NCBI GenBank assembly: GCA_947499565.1
Contig: CANMOV010000005.1
Span: forward strand, 1-64,000
DNA: 64,000 bases
Reading direction: 5' to 3'
DNA from: an uncultured Croceitalea sp.
GTDB taxonomy: Bacteria; Bacteroidota; Bacteroidia; Flavobacteriales; Flavobacteriaceae
Shown: in pieces, positions 45,191 through 54,577 of the stretch
Layout: each line of letters begins with the position of its first letter
Position numbering within the stretch: position 1 is the stretch's first letter
Notes under the pieces: generated by a model
What the model saw: the letters and a program-made list of their open reading frames with translations, nothing else
Told to the model about the DNA's origin: nothing
Database searches by the model: none
Position numbers and translations under genes: made by a program

Positions 45191-47668
45191 ATGTATGTAG
45201 TAAAAAGAGACGGAAGAAAAGAGTTGATAATGTTCGATAAGATTACAGCTCGAGTACGAAAACTATGTTATGGCCTTAACGGCCTTGTAGACCCCCTAAA
45301 AGTCGCTATGCGAGTTATAGAAGGTCTTTATGATGGAGTTACTACTTCAGAGTTGGATAATCTTGCGGCAGAGATTGCAGCTACAATGACCACTACGCAT
45401 CCAGATTATGCAAAGCTTGCTGCGCGTATATCCGTTTCTAACCTACATAAAAACACTAAAAAGTCTTTTTCTGAAACGATGAAAGATTTATACGAATATG
45501 TAAATCCTAGAACTGGTAAGAAGGCACCTTTACTTTCAGATGAGGTTTTTAAAGTAATCTCAGAAAATGCAGAGAAGTTAGATTCTACTATTATTTATAA
45601 CCGTGATTTTGGCTACGATTATTTCGGTTTTAAAACATTGGAACGTTCTTACCTATTAAAAGTTAATGGACAGATAGCAGAGCGTCCACAACACATGTTA
45701 ATGCGAGTTTCAGTTGGAATTCATGTAGATGATTTAGATGCTGCTATAGAAACCTATGAGTTGATGTCTAAGAAGTATTTTACGCATGCAACTCCTACTT
45801 TATTTAATTCGGGTACACCAAAGCCGCAAATGTCCTCTTGCTTTTTATTAGCTATGAAAGAAGACAGTATAGATGGTATTTATGATACTTTAAAACAGAC
45901 GGCTAAGATATCGCAATCTGCGGGAGGGATAGGATTATCTATCCATAACGTGAGAGCTCGGGGTTCTTATATTGGTGGGACGAATGGGACTTCTAATGGA
46001 ATTGTTCCTATGTTGAAAGTTTTTAACGATACAGCACGTTATGTAGATCAAGGTGGGGGAAAACGTAAAGGAAGTTTTGCCATTTATATGGAACCTTGGC
46101 ATGCAGATATCTATGACTTTTTAGATTTAAAGAAAAACCATGGTAAGGAAGAAATGCGTGCTCGTGATTTGTTCTATGCGATGTGGATTTCAGATTTATT
46201 CATGAAACGTGTTGAAGCCAATGAAGATTGGACTTTAATGTGTCCAAATGAATGTCCGGGTCTATTTACAAACCATAGTGAAGAATTTGAGAAGTTATAC
46301 ACTAAGTATGAAGCAGAAGGTAAAGGACGAAAAACAGTAAAAGCGCGAGAACTTTGGGAGAAAATTCTAGAATCTCAAATTGAAACAGGAACACCTTACA
46401 TGTTGTACAAAGATGCAGCTAACCGTAAGAGTAACCAGAAAAATTTAGGGACTATACGTTCTTCTAACCTTTGTACAGAGATTTTAGAGTATACCTCACC
46501 TGATGAGGTCGCCGTATGTAACTTGGCCTCTATTGCCCTGCCAATGTTTGTAAAGAATGGTGCGTTTGATCACAAAGAATTATTTAAAGTAACTAAACGA
46601 GTTACCAAAAACTTAAACAAGGTAATTGATAGAAACTATTACCCTGTAAAAGAGGCTGAAAACTCTAATATGCGTCATAGACCAATTGGTTTAGGTGTTC
46701 AAGGGCTAGCTGATGCTTTTATCATGCTACGTATGCCATTTACAAGTGACGAAGCAAAGAAATTAAATCAAGAGATATTCGAAACCTTATATTTTGCTGC
46801 AGTGACTGCATCAATGGAGGCTGCTAAAGTAGAGGGTGCGTATTCTTCATACGAAGGCTCCCCAATTTCGCAAGGAGATTTTCAACATAACCTTTGGGGA
46901 ATTAAAGATGAAGAACTTTCTGGTCGCTGGGATTGGGCAAAACTTCGTAAAGATGTAAAGAAAAATGGAGTTAGAAATTCACTATTAGTAGCTCCTATGC
47001 CAACAGCATCTACGTCACAAATTTTAGGGAACAACGAGTGTTTTGAGCCTTATACCTCTAACATTTATACGCGAAGAGTGCTTTCAGGAGAATTTATTGT
47101 AGTGAATAAACACCTTTTAGAAGATTTAGTTGGCCTGGGCCTTTGGAATGAAAATATGAAGCAAGAATTGATGCGTGCAAACGGCTCTATTCAGCATATT
47201 GAAACTATTCCACAAGATATTAGGGATTTATACAAAACAGTTTGGGAATTAAGTATGAAAGACATTATAGATATGTCTAGACATAGGGGGTATTTTATAG
47301 ATCAAAGTCAATCTTTGAATCTTTTTATGGAGAATGCTAATTACTCTAAACTAACATCTATGCATTTTTATGCATGGAAGAGTGGTTTAAAAACAGGAAT
47401 GTACTATTTAAGAACTAAAGCTGCAGTAGATGCTATTAAGTTCACATTAGATAATACAAAGAAGAAAGAAGTTCCAGTAAGTGTTGCTGCGGAAGCGGAA
47501 GTGACAGCTGCCGACCCAAAAGCTGCTGAGAATATAAAAGTGAACCCTACTCCTGCGACACAGCAAGAAGTTGATATTCAGCCAATGACAGCGGCTGAAA
47601 TGAAAGAAATGATTGCACGGGCAAAAGAAGGTCAAGCAGACGACGATTGTCTTATGTGCGGATCATAG
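45191..47668 (+). CDS. nrdA: Ribonucleoside-diphosphate reductase alpha subunit (class Ia)
   Basis: This 825-residue protein starts with an ATP-cone (about 1-90; [17 protein letters not shown]), which gives dATP feedback control. The catalytic barrel includes the active-site cysteines in [10 protein letters not shown] and [11 protein letters not shown]. The C-terminal redox pair is C820/C823 in DDCLMCGS, which is re-reduced by thioredoxin. It catalyses reduction of NDPs together with NrdB upstream. Between the barrel and the redox tail lies a flexible linker of about 70 residues rich in Ala, Pro and Glu. A strong terminator follows. Confidence 0.96.
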   Translation: MYVVKRDGRKELIMFDKITARVRKLCYGLNGLVDPLKVAMRVIEGLYDGVTTSELDNLAAEIAATMTTTHPDYAKLAARISVSNLHKNTKKSFSETMKDLYEYVNPRTGKKAPLLSDEVFKVISENAEKLDSTIIYNRDFGYDYFGFKTLERSYLLKVNGQIAERPQHMLMRVSVGIHVDDLDAAIETYELMSKKYFTHATPTLFNSGTPKPQMSSCFLLAMKEDSIDGIYDTLKQTAKISQSAGGIGLSIHNVRARGSYIGGTNGTSNGIVPMLKVFNDTARYVDQGGGKRKGSFAIYMEPWHADIYDFLDLKKNHGKEEMRARDLFYAMWISDLFMKRVEANEDWTLMCPNECPGLFTNHSEEFEKLYTKYEAEGKGRKTVKARELWEKILESQIETGTPYMLYKDAANRKSNQKNLGTIRSSNLCTEILEYTSPDEVAVCNLASIALPMFVKNGAFDHKELFKVTKRVTKNLNKVIDRNYYPVKEAENSNMRHRPIGLGVQGLADAFIMLRMPFTSDEAKKLNQEIFETLYFAAVTASMEAAKVEGAYSSYEGSPISQGDFQHNLWGIKDEELSGRWDWAKLRKDVKKNGVRNSLLVAPMPTASTSQILGNNECFEPYTSNIYTRRVLSGEFIVVNKHLLEDLVGLGLWNENMKQELMRANGSIQHIETIPQDIRDLYKTVWELSMKDIIDMSRHRGYFIDQSQSLNLFMENANYSKLTSMHFYAWKSGLKTGMYYLRTKAAVDAIKFTLDNTKKKEVPVSVAAEAEVTAADPKAAENIKVNPTPATQQEVDIQPMTAAEMKEMIARAKEGQADDDCLMCGS

Positions 47669-47693
47669 TGTGATAGTGTTTATTTGATAAGTG

Positions 47694-47739
47694 CCCTAGG
47701 TAAGCTTACCCCACAGAAGAGCTCCTAGGGTATTTTTTT
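47694..47739 (+). terminator. Terminator of the nrdBA operon
   Basis: CCCTAGG-TA-AGCT and AGCT-CCTAGGG form an 11-bp stem with a TA bulge, followed by a run of seven T. It starts 26 bp after the nrdA stop. Confidence 0.85.
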
Positions 47740-47755
47740 GAAAAAGAGTGAAACT

Positions 47756-47842
47756 TTATTTTCTAACAAGTAATCTAAATGCTATCACAGAGAGTGCTAA
47801 CATAGCCACATAGATTACTAAAAAAACTAAATACTTGTCCAT
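47756..47842 (-). CDS. Candidate 28-residue membrane microprotein
   Basis: From an ATG at 47842 the minus strand encodes MDKYLVFLVIYVAMLALSV and nine more residues ending LLVRK. It is a single hydrophobic helix with an acidic/basic start and positive end, the layout of small single-pass membrane proteins. It lies in the otherwise gene-free stretch 47740-48085. No promoter is obvious, so this stays tentative. Confidence 0.35.
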   Translation of the reverse strand: MDKYLVFLVIYVAMLALSVIAFRLLVRK

Positions 47843-48085
47843 AGCTAAAATCTAACTGTTATACCTACGTTTTTAAATCAGTTTTAGATTACGAAAACGA
47901 TATAGAAAAGTTAAAAAATAGAAGATACTAAATCTAAGGATTGCTTTTCTTCTTTAAATAAACACTATAAACAACTTTCGCAATAAAAAGCAATAGCATA
48001 GGCGTAGGATAAGTTAAGTACTTATATATGAACGTAATAAAGTAAAATATCTTACACTGTTAACGAAGATTTAGCATTTTAAAAT

Positions 48086-48121
48086 AAAAAAAGCCCTTTC
48101 CAGATGAAAAGGGCTTTTTTT
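48086..48121. terminator. Terminator downstream of the GMC/subunit-3 operon
   Basis: AAAAAGCCCTTT and AAAGGGCTTTTT arms around a short loop give a bidirectional hairpin. It lies just past the stop of the subunit-3 gene on the minus strand, with A and T tracts on both sides. Confidence 0.8.
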
Positions 48122-48139
48122 ATTTAATTGTTCAGTTTT

Positions 48140-48793
48140 TTATAAAGACCACGCTCTACCTTGGGTTAGAGCTTCAACATCCCCACAAGCGATATACTCC
48201 CCAGGTAAGGGCAAATAAGCAAGAACTTCTTCGCCAATATATTCGGAAGATTTATATGCCCATGTTGCCATGCTTCTAACATTACCTGCAAATGCATAAC
48301 AAGCGACATCTTCATTTAATTCTGCAGATTCACCAGCCATCATTGCTTCCATATACTCTCCAATTGCTTTTCCTTGAACTTCTTCTTGCTCATCAGACAT
48401 TTTTGCAAGGTATTTGGTCAAAGCAGCTTCAAAATCAACACCCTCGATGTCCATCAGGCTTTCTTTTCCGGCATCTGTCAATACTTTATTCATAAACTTA
48501 TCCATAAGTACTTTCATAAAGGCTTGCTGCTCTTCTGGAAGTACACCTTTTGCAAATTCATCTATAAAAACATGAACATTTACTTCCGTAGCCGAAGGCG
48601 TATCTGTTTTTGGTAAAATCACATCTATCATTTGTGCCAAAGCATAACCTTTATCCTTATCAAAATAGCTAGGAACCCATTCCGCATAAGGAACCTTATC
48701 CTTACAACTTTGTAATACTCCTAATAAGGTTGGGGTAGCAACGGCATAGCCAAATACCATCCCCATATTTTTTAGTGCTGATCTTCTTTCCAT
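48140..48793 (-). CDS. Gluconate 2-dehydrogenase subunit 3 family protein (Tat-type signal)
   Basis: This 217-residue protein has a twin-arginine-like start (ERRSALKNMG) and a hydrophobic stretch, then SCKDK, so it is exported and perhaps lipid-attached. The mature part (about 40-215) matches gluconate 2-dehydrogenase subunit 3, with DVILPKTDTPSATEVNVHVFIDEF and LNEDVACYAF. In FAD-dependent sugar dehydrogenases this small subunit helps the GMC flavoprotein fold and carries it through the Tat system. The GMC gene overlaps by one base (TAATG), so the two are translationally coupled. Confidence 0.9.
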   Translation of the reverse strand: MERRSALKNMGMVFGYAVATPTLLGVLQSCKDKVPYAEWVPSYFDKDKGYALAQMIDVILPKTDTPSATEVNVHVFIDEFAKGVLPEEQQAFMKVLMDKFMNKVLTDAGKESLMDIEGVDFEAALTKYLAKMSDEQEEVQGKAIGEYMEAMMAGESAELNEDVACYAFAGNVRSMATWAYKSSEYIGEEVLAYLPLPGEYIACGDVEALTQGRAWSL

Positions 48794-50508
48794 TAGATAT
48801 TTCCTTTTTTAAGTTCTTGTACTGCATGATTTGCAGCTCTTGCCGTAAAGGCCATATAAGTTAATGATGGGTTAACACAAGCTGCTGAGGACATAAAAGC
48901 GCCATCAGTAACGTACACATTTTTACAAGCATGCACTTGATTAAATTCATTTACAACCGAAGTTTTAGGGTTACTACCCATTCTTGCAGTGCCCATTTCA
49001 TGAATACCTAGACCAATAGCATATGGATTATCATATGGCTCTATATCCCTAGCTCCAGACTTTTCTAGCATTTGAACAGCCTGATCCATCATGTCTTTCC
49101 GCATGTTCAATTCGTTCTGTTTTATTTCTGCATCAAAAGTTACCGTTGGAAGCCCCCATTGATCTAATTTGTTGTAATCTAGGGTCATTTTATTATCATG
49201 ATATGGAAGAATCTCTCCAAAAGCAAGCATATTCATATTCCAACCTCCTGGACCTAAAATGGTCTCTTTATAATCTTTTCCAAAACTAGCTTCTGCAACC
49301 ATATCTTCATAATCACCTCTTGTTGCACCGCCTTGATAGCCATAACCTCTAGTAAAGTCCTTCATAGTATTACTGCCGACATTCCTAAACCTTGGAACGT
49401 AAATACCATTGGGCTTTCTTCCTTTATAATATTTGTCATCATAGCCATCTACTTTTCCACGAGCTCCTACCTGAAAATGGTGATCCATAATATTATGACC
49501 AAGTTCCCCAGAGTCGTTACCTAAACCATTCTCAAAACGATCAGATTTAGATTGCATTAAGATTGAAGTTGATGCAATTGCAGATGCACATAGGAAAATT
49601 ACTTTTGCTTTAAACTCAAATTCTTCCTTTGTAACTCTATCTATAACTTTTACACCTGTAGCCTTTTTGGTATTGGGATCATACATTACTTCATGGACAA
49701 TAGAATCTGGTCTTAAAGTCATATTCCCAGTAGCTTCTGCAGCAGGTAATGTAGAAGAAACGCTACTAAAATATGCTCCAAAAGGACAACCTCTTATACA
49801 TCTATTTCTAAACTGACATTTTGAGCGACCATCGCCTTCAAACTTTTTATCACCAGTAATATGTGCAACTCGTCCAGCGGTTACTACTCTACCATCAAAA
49901 TGTTCAGCAACTTTTCCTTTAACATGGTCTTCAACACAATTTAAAGGCATCATTGGGGTAAATTGCCCATCTGGTAGTTGCGGTAAACCAAGAAGTTCGC
50001 CAGATATACCAATATAGGATTCTACTTTGTCATACCAAGGCGCAATGTCTTTGTAGCGTACCGGCCAATCAACCGCTATGCCTTCTTTTTTGTTAGCTTC
50101 AAAATCTATATCACTCCATCTATAACTATGCCTACCCCACATAATAGAACGTCCACCAACATGGTAACCACGCATCCAATCAAAACGTTTAGTCTCATTA
50201 TAAGGATGTTCAAGGTCATTTACAAACCAATGTTTAGAATCTGCTCGTGTGGTGTAACCAGTTCTATTTTGCTTTTCTTGCTTGGCAATATCTTCCTGAC
50301 TAGGTTGTCTTGCATGTGGAAAATCCCAAGTATCTAAATTAGCTGTTGGGTAATCATCACGGTGTTTTACCATTCTACCGCGTTCTAAAACCAATGTTTT
50401 TAGTCCATTTTCACACAATTCCTTAGCAGCCCAACCTCCGCTTATACCAGTTCCAACAACAATCGCATCATACGATTCTTGTTCTTCATTGTAATAAAAT
50501 TTACTCAT
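48793..50508 (-). CDS. GMC-family sugar/alcohol dehydrogenase (FAD), copy 1
   Basis: This 571-residue protein has an N-terminal FAD dinucleotide-binding motif VVGTGISGGWAAKELC. The C-terminal GMC catalytic pair is H503 (GIHEMGTARMG) and N546 (CVNPSLTYMAF). Residues C231, C237 and C241 (CQFRNRCIRGCPFG) have the spacing C-x5-C-x3-C-P seen for the [3Fe-4S] site of FAD-dependent glucose dehydrogenase, as I recall it. It has no signal peptide of its own, so it is likely exported by its Tat partner at 48140-48793. Probable role: oxidation of a sugar or glycoside at one secondary hydroxyl. No cytochrome subunit gene is near. Confidence 0.92.
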   Translation of the reverse strand: MSKFYYNEEQESYDAIVVGTGISGGWAAKELCENGLKTLVLERGRMVKHRDDYPTANLDTWDFPHARQPSQEDIAKQEKQNRTGYTTRADSKHWFVNDLEHPYNETKRFDWMRGYHVGGRSIMWGRHSYRWSDIDFEANKKEGIAVDWPVRYKDIAPWYDKVESYIGISGELLGLPQLPDGQFTPMMPLNCVEDHVKGKVAEHFDGRVVTAGRVAHITGDKKFEGDGRSKCQFRNRCIRGCPFGAYFSSVSSTLPAAEATGNMTLRPDSIVHEVMYDPNTKKATGVKVIDRVTKEEFEFKAKVIFLCASAIASTSILMQSKSDRFENGLGNDSGELGHNIMDHHFQVGARGKVDGYDDKYYKGRKPNGIYVPRFRNVGSNTMKDFTRGYGYQGGATRGDYEDMVAEASFGKDYKETILGPGGWNMNMLAFGEILPYHDNKMTLDYNKLDQWGLPTVTFDAEIKQNELNMRKDMMDQAVQMLEKSGARDIEPYDNPYAIGLGIHEMGTARMGSNPKTSVVNEFNQVHACKNVYVTDGAFMSSAACVNPSLTYMAFTARAANHAVQELKKGNI

Positions 50509-50593
50509 TTATACTTGATTGTTTATTCCCTAAATGTATTAAATATTAAATTAATTTTCTACATTTAATCCCTATGTTTATTGAGAAATTAGC

Positions 50594-50609
50594 ACTATAA
50601 CGTTATAGT
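50594..50609. promoter_or_regulatory. Perfect 16-bp palindrome ACTATAACGTTATAGT (candidate operator)
   Basis: The two halves, ACTATAAC and GTTATAGT, are exact complements with a central CG, the form of LacI/GntR-type operators. It lies midway in the 147-bp gap between the divergent GMC copy 1 and the sugar isomerase gene, so one regulator could control both. No regulator gene of these families is in the cluster. Confidence 0.6.
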
Positions 50610-50655
50610 AAATCATAATATGTTAGCTATCATTTAAATAATACAACCATCCAAA

Positions 50656-51660
50656 ATGAAACATCTAAATTTTGTTAAGTATTTTACAAGAATAATAGTC
50701 GCACTTCTTTTATTTGGAAGCTATGCTTGTAGACAAGCCACTAAAGACGAAAAGAAAGAAGAAATAGAAACTGTTGAAGTGAAAGAAAACCTTGAACCAT
50801 TTTTTAAATTATCACTTGCTCAATGGTCTATAAATAGGATGATTAGAAATGATGGTGTTGACCCCTATACTTTTGCAGAAAAGGCAAAAGCTTGGGGTTT
50901 TACAGGGTTAGAATATGTAAGTCAGTTATATAGAGCCGAATTAGAAGCTGAAAACTATTCTGCTGAAGCAATGCAAAATTTTGTGGATAAGAATAATGCA
51001 GCAGCAAAAAAACATGGCCTTACAAACCTTTTAATAATGATTGATGGTGAAGGACCCTTAGCATCAACAGATAGCAATGAAAGAGCAGCAGCTGTTAAAA
51101 ATCATTACAAATGGGTAGATGCAGCGGCTGCGATGGGATGCCATTCCATACGAGTTAATTTACAGGGGACTATGGAGTCAGAAGCTTGGGTTGAAGCTTC
51201 GGTTGATGGATTAACGCAATTAGCAACTTATGCTAAGGAAAAGAATGTAAACGTGATTGTTGAAAATCACGGAGGTCCTTCTTCTAATGCATCTTGGTTA
51301 GCTTCAGTAATGCAAAAAGTGAATATGGATAATTGTGGAACCTTACCGGATTTTGGTAATTTTTGTGTTAAACGTGAAGACGGCTCTTATTACGAATCTA
51401 AATGTTTGGAGGAATACGATAAATATCTGGGAGTTACTCAGCTAATGCCATATGCCAAAGCAGTGAGTGCAAAAGCTTATGATTTTGATGAAGGTGGAAA
51501 TGAAGCAGAGATTGATTATATAAAAATGATGCGTATAGTTAAAGAAGCGGGTTATACGGGATATGTAGGAGTAGAGTATGAAGGTAATGAGCTTGGCGAA
51601 GAAGCAGGAATTATAGCAACTAGAGATTTGTTGCTTAAAGTACAAGAGCAACTTAAATAG
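50656..51660 (+). CDS. Sugar phosphate isomerase/epimerase family lipoprotein, copy 1
   Basis: This 334-residue protein has a lipoprotein signal ending LLFGSYAC (Cys 25). A TIM-barrel AP_endonuc_2 domain follows, with the metal ligands in LIMIDGEGP, VIVENHGGPSSNA, TLPDFGNFCV and VGVEYEGNELGEE. Such barrels isomerise or epimerise sugars through an ene-diol, using a divalent metal. Lipid anchoring outside the cytoplasm is unusual for this family, because most members act on cytosolic sugar phosphates. It faces GMC copy 1 across a shared promoter region. Confidence 0.88.
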   Translation: MKHLNFVKYFTRIIVALLLFGSYACRQATKDEKKEEIETVEVKENLEPFFKLSLAQWSINRMIRNDGVDPYTFAEKAKAWGFTGLEYVSQLYRAELEAENYSAEAMQNFVDKNNAAAKKHGLTNLLIMIDGEGPLASTDSNERAAAVKNHYKWVDAAAAMGCHSIRVNLQGTMESEAWVEASVDGLTQLATYAKEKNVNVIVENHGGPSSNASWLASVMQKVNMDNCGTLPDFGNFCVKREDGSYYESKCLEEYDKYLGVTQLMPYAKAVSAKAYDFDEGGNEAEIDYIKMMRIVKEAGYTGYVGVEYEGNELGEEAGIIATRDLLLKVQEQLK

Positions 51661-51674
51661 TGCTAATCTTAGTT

Positions 51675-52118
51675 ATGAAGCCATTTTTTAATCAACTATT
51701 CGATTACAATTTCTTTTGCAATAAAAGCTTAATAGAAAAATGTATGGAATTAAAAGAGGTTCCAGAAAATACAGCTTCTCTATTTAGCCATATTCTAAAT
51801 GCACACCATATTTGGAATATGAGGGTATTAGGTAAAACTAGAGAATGTGATGTTTGGCAAACACATGATGTGGAAGATTGGGAAGATATACACTATGAGA
51901 ACCAACGTACTACATTTGAAATTATAACAAACACTGACGATTTTGAAAAAAGGGTAGATTATGAGACCACTGAAGGAAGAATATTTGCCAATGATTTAAA
52001 GGATATTTTATTTCATATTATTAATCATTCAACCCATCATCGAGGCCAAATATTAGCTGACTTTAGAGCTAATGGAATAGAACCAGATGGGCTTGACTAT
52101 ATTTCATACAAACGATAA
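51675..52118 (+). CDS. DinB-family metalloprotein
   Basis: The start at the ATG at 51675 (147 residues) is preferred to a GTG overlapping the stop of the preceding gene. The DinB four-helix bundle has its His triad in LNAHHIWNMRVLG and INHSTHHRGQILADFR. DinB-like proteins bind a divalent metal, and some are thiol transferases or dehalogenase-like enzymes. The reaction here is unknown. It begins 14 bp after the isomerase stop, inside the sugar cluster. Confidence 0.85.
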   Translation: MKPFFNQLFDYNFFCNKSLIEKCMELKEVPENTASLFSHILNAHHIWNMRVLGKTRECDVWQTHDVEDWEDIHYENQRTTFEIITNTDDFEKRVDYETTEGRIFANDLKDILFHIINHSTHHRGQILADFRANGIEPDGLDYISYKR

Positions 52119-52140
52119 TCCAACTAACTAAATTTTGATA

Positions 52141-53367
52141 ATGAATTTTAAAACCAAATTTCAACTGTCTTTAATGATGTTCCTAGAGTTTTTTATCTGG
52201 GGAGGTTGGTTTGTAACAATGGGAATTTATTTGCCGAATACATTAGAGGCAAGTGGTGGAGATATTGCCCAGGCTTATTCTACACAATCATGGGGGGCAA
52301 TTATTGCACCATTTTTTATTGGTTTAATCGCGGATCGTTTTTTTAACGCAGAACGCATTTTAGGAGTACTTCATTTAATAGGAGCATTTTTAATGTATCA
52401 ACTTGCAAATGCTCAGGATTTTTCAGTGTTCTATCCTTATGTTTTAGGGTATATGATAGCCTATATGCCAACTTTGGCTCTTGTGAATTCGGTTTCATTT
52501 AATCAAATGAAAGATCCTGCCAAGGAGTTTTCTTTTGTAAGGGTATTTGGTACAATAGGTTGGATTATTGCTGGCCTTACAATTAGTTACTTAGGATGGG
52601 ATAGTGAACAAGGAGTGCAAGAAGGACTTCTTAAAAACACATTTTTAATGGTGGCTATTGCGTCAGCTGCGTTAGGTGTATTTAGTTTTACGCTACCTAA
52701 AACCCCACCACAAGTGGATAAAGGAGAAAAAATTTCTTTTGGTGATATTATTGGGCTAGACGCTTTAAAACTTCTAAAAGATAGAAACTTTTTAATATTC
52801 TTTTTAGCCTCTGTCTTAATATGTATTCCATTGGCATTTTATTACCAACATGCTGGACAGTTTTTAGGAGAAATTGGGGTGTCCAATCCAGCAGCAAAAA
52901 TGTCTATAGGGCAAATATCTGAAGTATTGTTTATGCTGTTACTTCCTTTCTTTTTTAAGAAATTCGGATTCAAGAAAACAATATTGTTTGGTATGTTAGC
53001 CTGGTTCATACGCTACTTATTATTTGCCTATGGAGATTCAGGTGAATTAGCATTTATGTTAATTCTTGGAATTGCACTGCATGGTATTTGTTACGACTTT
53101 TTCTTTGTCTCTGGGCAAATTTATACCGATACCAAGGCAGGAGAAAGATATAAAAGTGCTGCTCAAGGATTAATAACTCTTGCAACGTATGGAGTTGGTA
53201 TGTTAGTTGGTTTTTGGGTTGCAGGTAAGATTACAGATACCTACATAATTTCAGAAAATGTACATAATTGGAAAAATATCTGGACGTTCCCGGCCATATT
53301 TGCGCTTGGAGTACTTGTACTATTTGCCTTATTTTTTAAAAATGAAAAAGTAGCATACAAGGAGTAA
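52141..53367 (+). CDS. MFS transporter, nucleoside permease (NupG)-like
   Basis: With the ATG at 52141 the protein has 408 residues; a TTG six bases earlier is also in frame. About twelve membrane helices are present, with LMMFLEFFIWGGWFVTMGIYLP at the start (split by the first loop), SFVRVFGTIGWIIAG, and GICYDFFFVSGQIYTD, all typical of the NupG/nucleoside:H+ symporter group. In Bacteroidota sugar clusters this subgroup often imports the product released in the periplasm. Substrate not fixed by sequence. Confidence 0.88.
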   Translation: MNFKTKFQLSLMMFLEFFIWGGWFVTMGIYLPNTLEASGGDIAQAYSTQSWGAIIAPFFIGLIADRFFNAERILGVLHLIGAFLMYQLANAQDFSVFYPYVLGYMIAYMPTLALVNSVSFNQMKDPAKEFSFVRVFGTIGWIIAGLTISYLGWDSEQGVQEGLLKNTFLMVAIASAALGVFSFTLPKTPPQVDKGEKISFGDIIGLDALKLLKDRNFLIFFLASVLICIPLAFYYQHAGQFLGEIGVSNPAAKMSIGQISEVLFMLLLPFFFKKFGFKKTILFGMLAWFIRYLLFAYGDSGELAFMLILGIALHGICYDFFFVSGQIYTDTKAGERYKSAAQGLITLATYGVGMLVGFWVAGKITDTYIISENVHNWKNIWTFPAIFALGVLVLFALFFKNEKVAYKE

Positions 53368-53392
53368 CCAATTTAACCAAATAGATAAAAGA

Positions 53393-54562
53393 ATGGAAAA
53401 CGTTAATAAGAATAGACTTTTTGTAGCCTCATGTGTCGCTTTATTGGTAACATCAATGACCTTTGCAATCAGGGCAAGATTAGAAACTGTATTTGGTCCA
53501 GAAGGTGTGGGTCTTACTTTGGAACAAATAGGATGGGCATTTACACCTGCTTTTTGGGGTTTTACTATTGCCATGATTATTGGAGGACCATTGGTTGATT
53601 CTCTGGGAATTAAAAAAATCACTTGGATAGCATTTATAACTCATGCCATAGGAATAGTATGGACGATTTTCGCAAAGGATCAAACTTCTCTATTTACTGC
53701 AACCCTTTTCGTGGGTATTGGAAACGGCATGGTAGAAGCTGCACTTAATCCAATGATAGCATCTATGTATACAGAGAATAAGACCAAGATGTTAAATCGT
53801 TTTCACGTCTGGTTCCCAGGTGGAATAGTAATAGGATCCTTAGTTGGGTGGTTAGTAATGGATGTCATGGGACTAGGTTGGCAAGTTATGGTAGGCGTAT
53901 TATTTATTCCACTTATTATTTATGGTTTTATGTTCTTAGGACAAAATTTTCCAGTTACAGAACGTGTTCAAATGGGAATTAGTAACAATAAGATGATTGC
54001 TAGCTTAGGGAAGCCACTTTTTATTTTTATGGTGCTCTGTATGTTTTTAACAGCTGCGTCTGAATTAGGTACTACGCAGCGTATAGAATCTTTGTTAAAA
54101 GAGTCGGTAGCAGTTCCTTTACTAGTGCTGGCTTTTATTAATGGTATTATGGCTTTAGGAAGAGCTTTTGCAGGTAAGGTCATACATAAACTACAACCAG
54201 CAGGGATGTTATTATTTTCGGCGATATTCACATTTATAGGACTTTGGTTATTAACCATTACAAGCGGAGGAATGACCTTTGTTGCAGCGGCAGTTTTTGC
54301 TGTTGGAGTTACTTTTTTCTGGCCTACAATGCTGGGATTTGTTGCAGAATATCTTCCGCAAACAGGTGCCTTAGGACTTTCAATAATGGGAGGTGCCGGA
54401 ATGTTATCGGTATCAGTAGTTTTGCCAATAATGGGGAATCTAATGGATAATGCAAGTCCAATTGAAGCTTTACGAACAATGTCAATACTACCCGCGATTT
54501 TAATAGTCGCCTTTATAGGATTGTATCTTTATATGAATAAAAGAAAAACTGAAACTGCATAA
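53393..54562 (+). CDS. MFS transporter, sugar-porter-like
   Basis: This 389-residue protein has twelve predicted membrane helices. The helix 4 region reads GIGNGMVEAALNPMIASMY, followed by NRFHVWFPGGIVIGSLVG. It differs clearly from the preceding MFS gene, so the two are not a recent duplicate. It lies 25 bp after the first transporter gene and 15 bp before the Gfo/Idh gene, in one transcription unit. It probably carries a sugar or sugar derivative. Substrate unknown. Confidence 0.88.
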   Translation: MENVNKNRLFVASCVALLVTSMTFAIRARLETVFGPEGVGLTLEQIGWAFTPAFWGFTIAMIIGGPLVDSLGIKKITWIAFITHAIGIVWTIFAKDQTSLFTATLFVGIGNGMVEAALNPMIASMYTENKTKMLNRFHVWFPGGIVIGSLVGWLVMDVMGLGWQVMVGVLFIPLIIYGFMFLGQNFPVTERVQMGISNNKMIASLGKPLFIFMVLCMFLTAASELGTTQRIESLLKESVAVPLLVLAFINGIMALGRAFAGKVIHKLQPAGMLLFSAIFTFIGLWLLTITSGGMTFVAAAVFAVGVTFFWPTMLGFVAEYLPQTGALGLSIMGGAGMLSVSVVLPIMGNLMDNASPIEALRTMSILPAILIVAFIGLYLYMNKRKTETA

Positions 54563-54577
54563 AATTTAGAATTAAAA

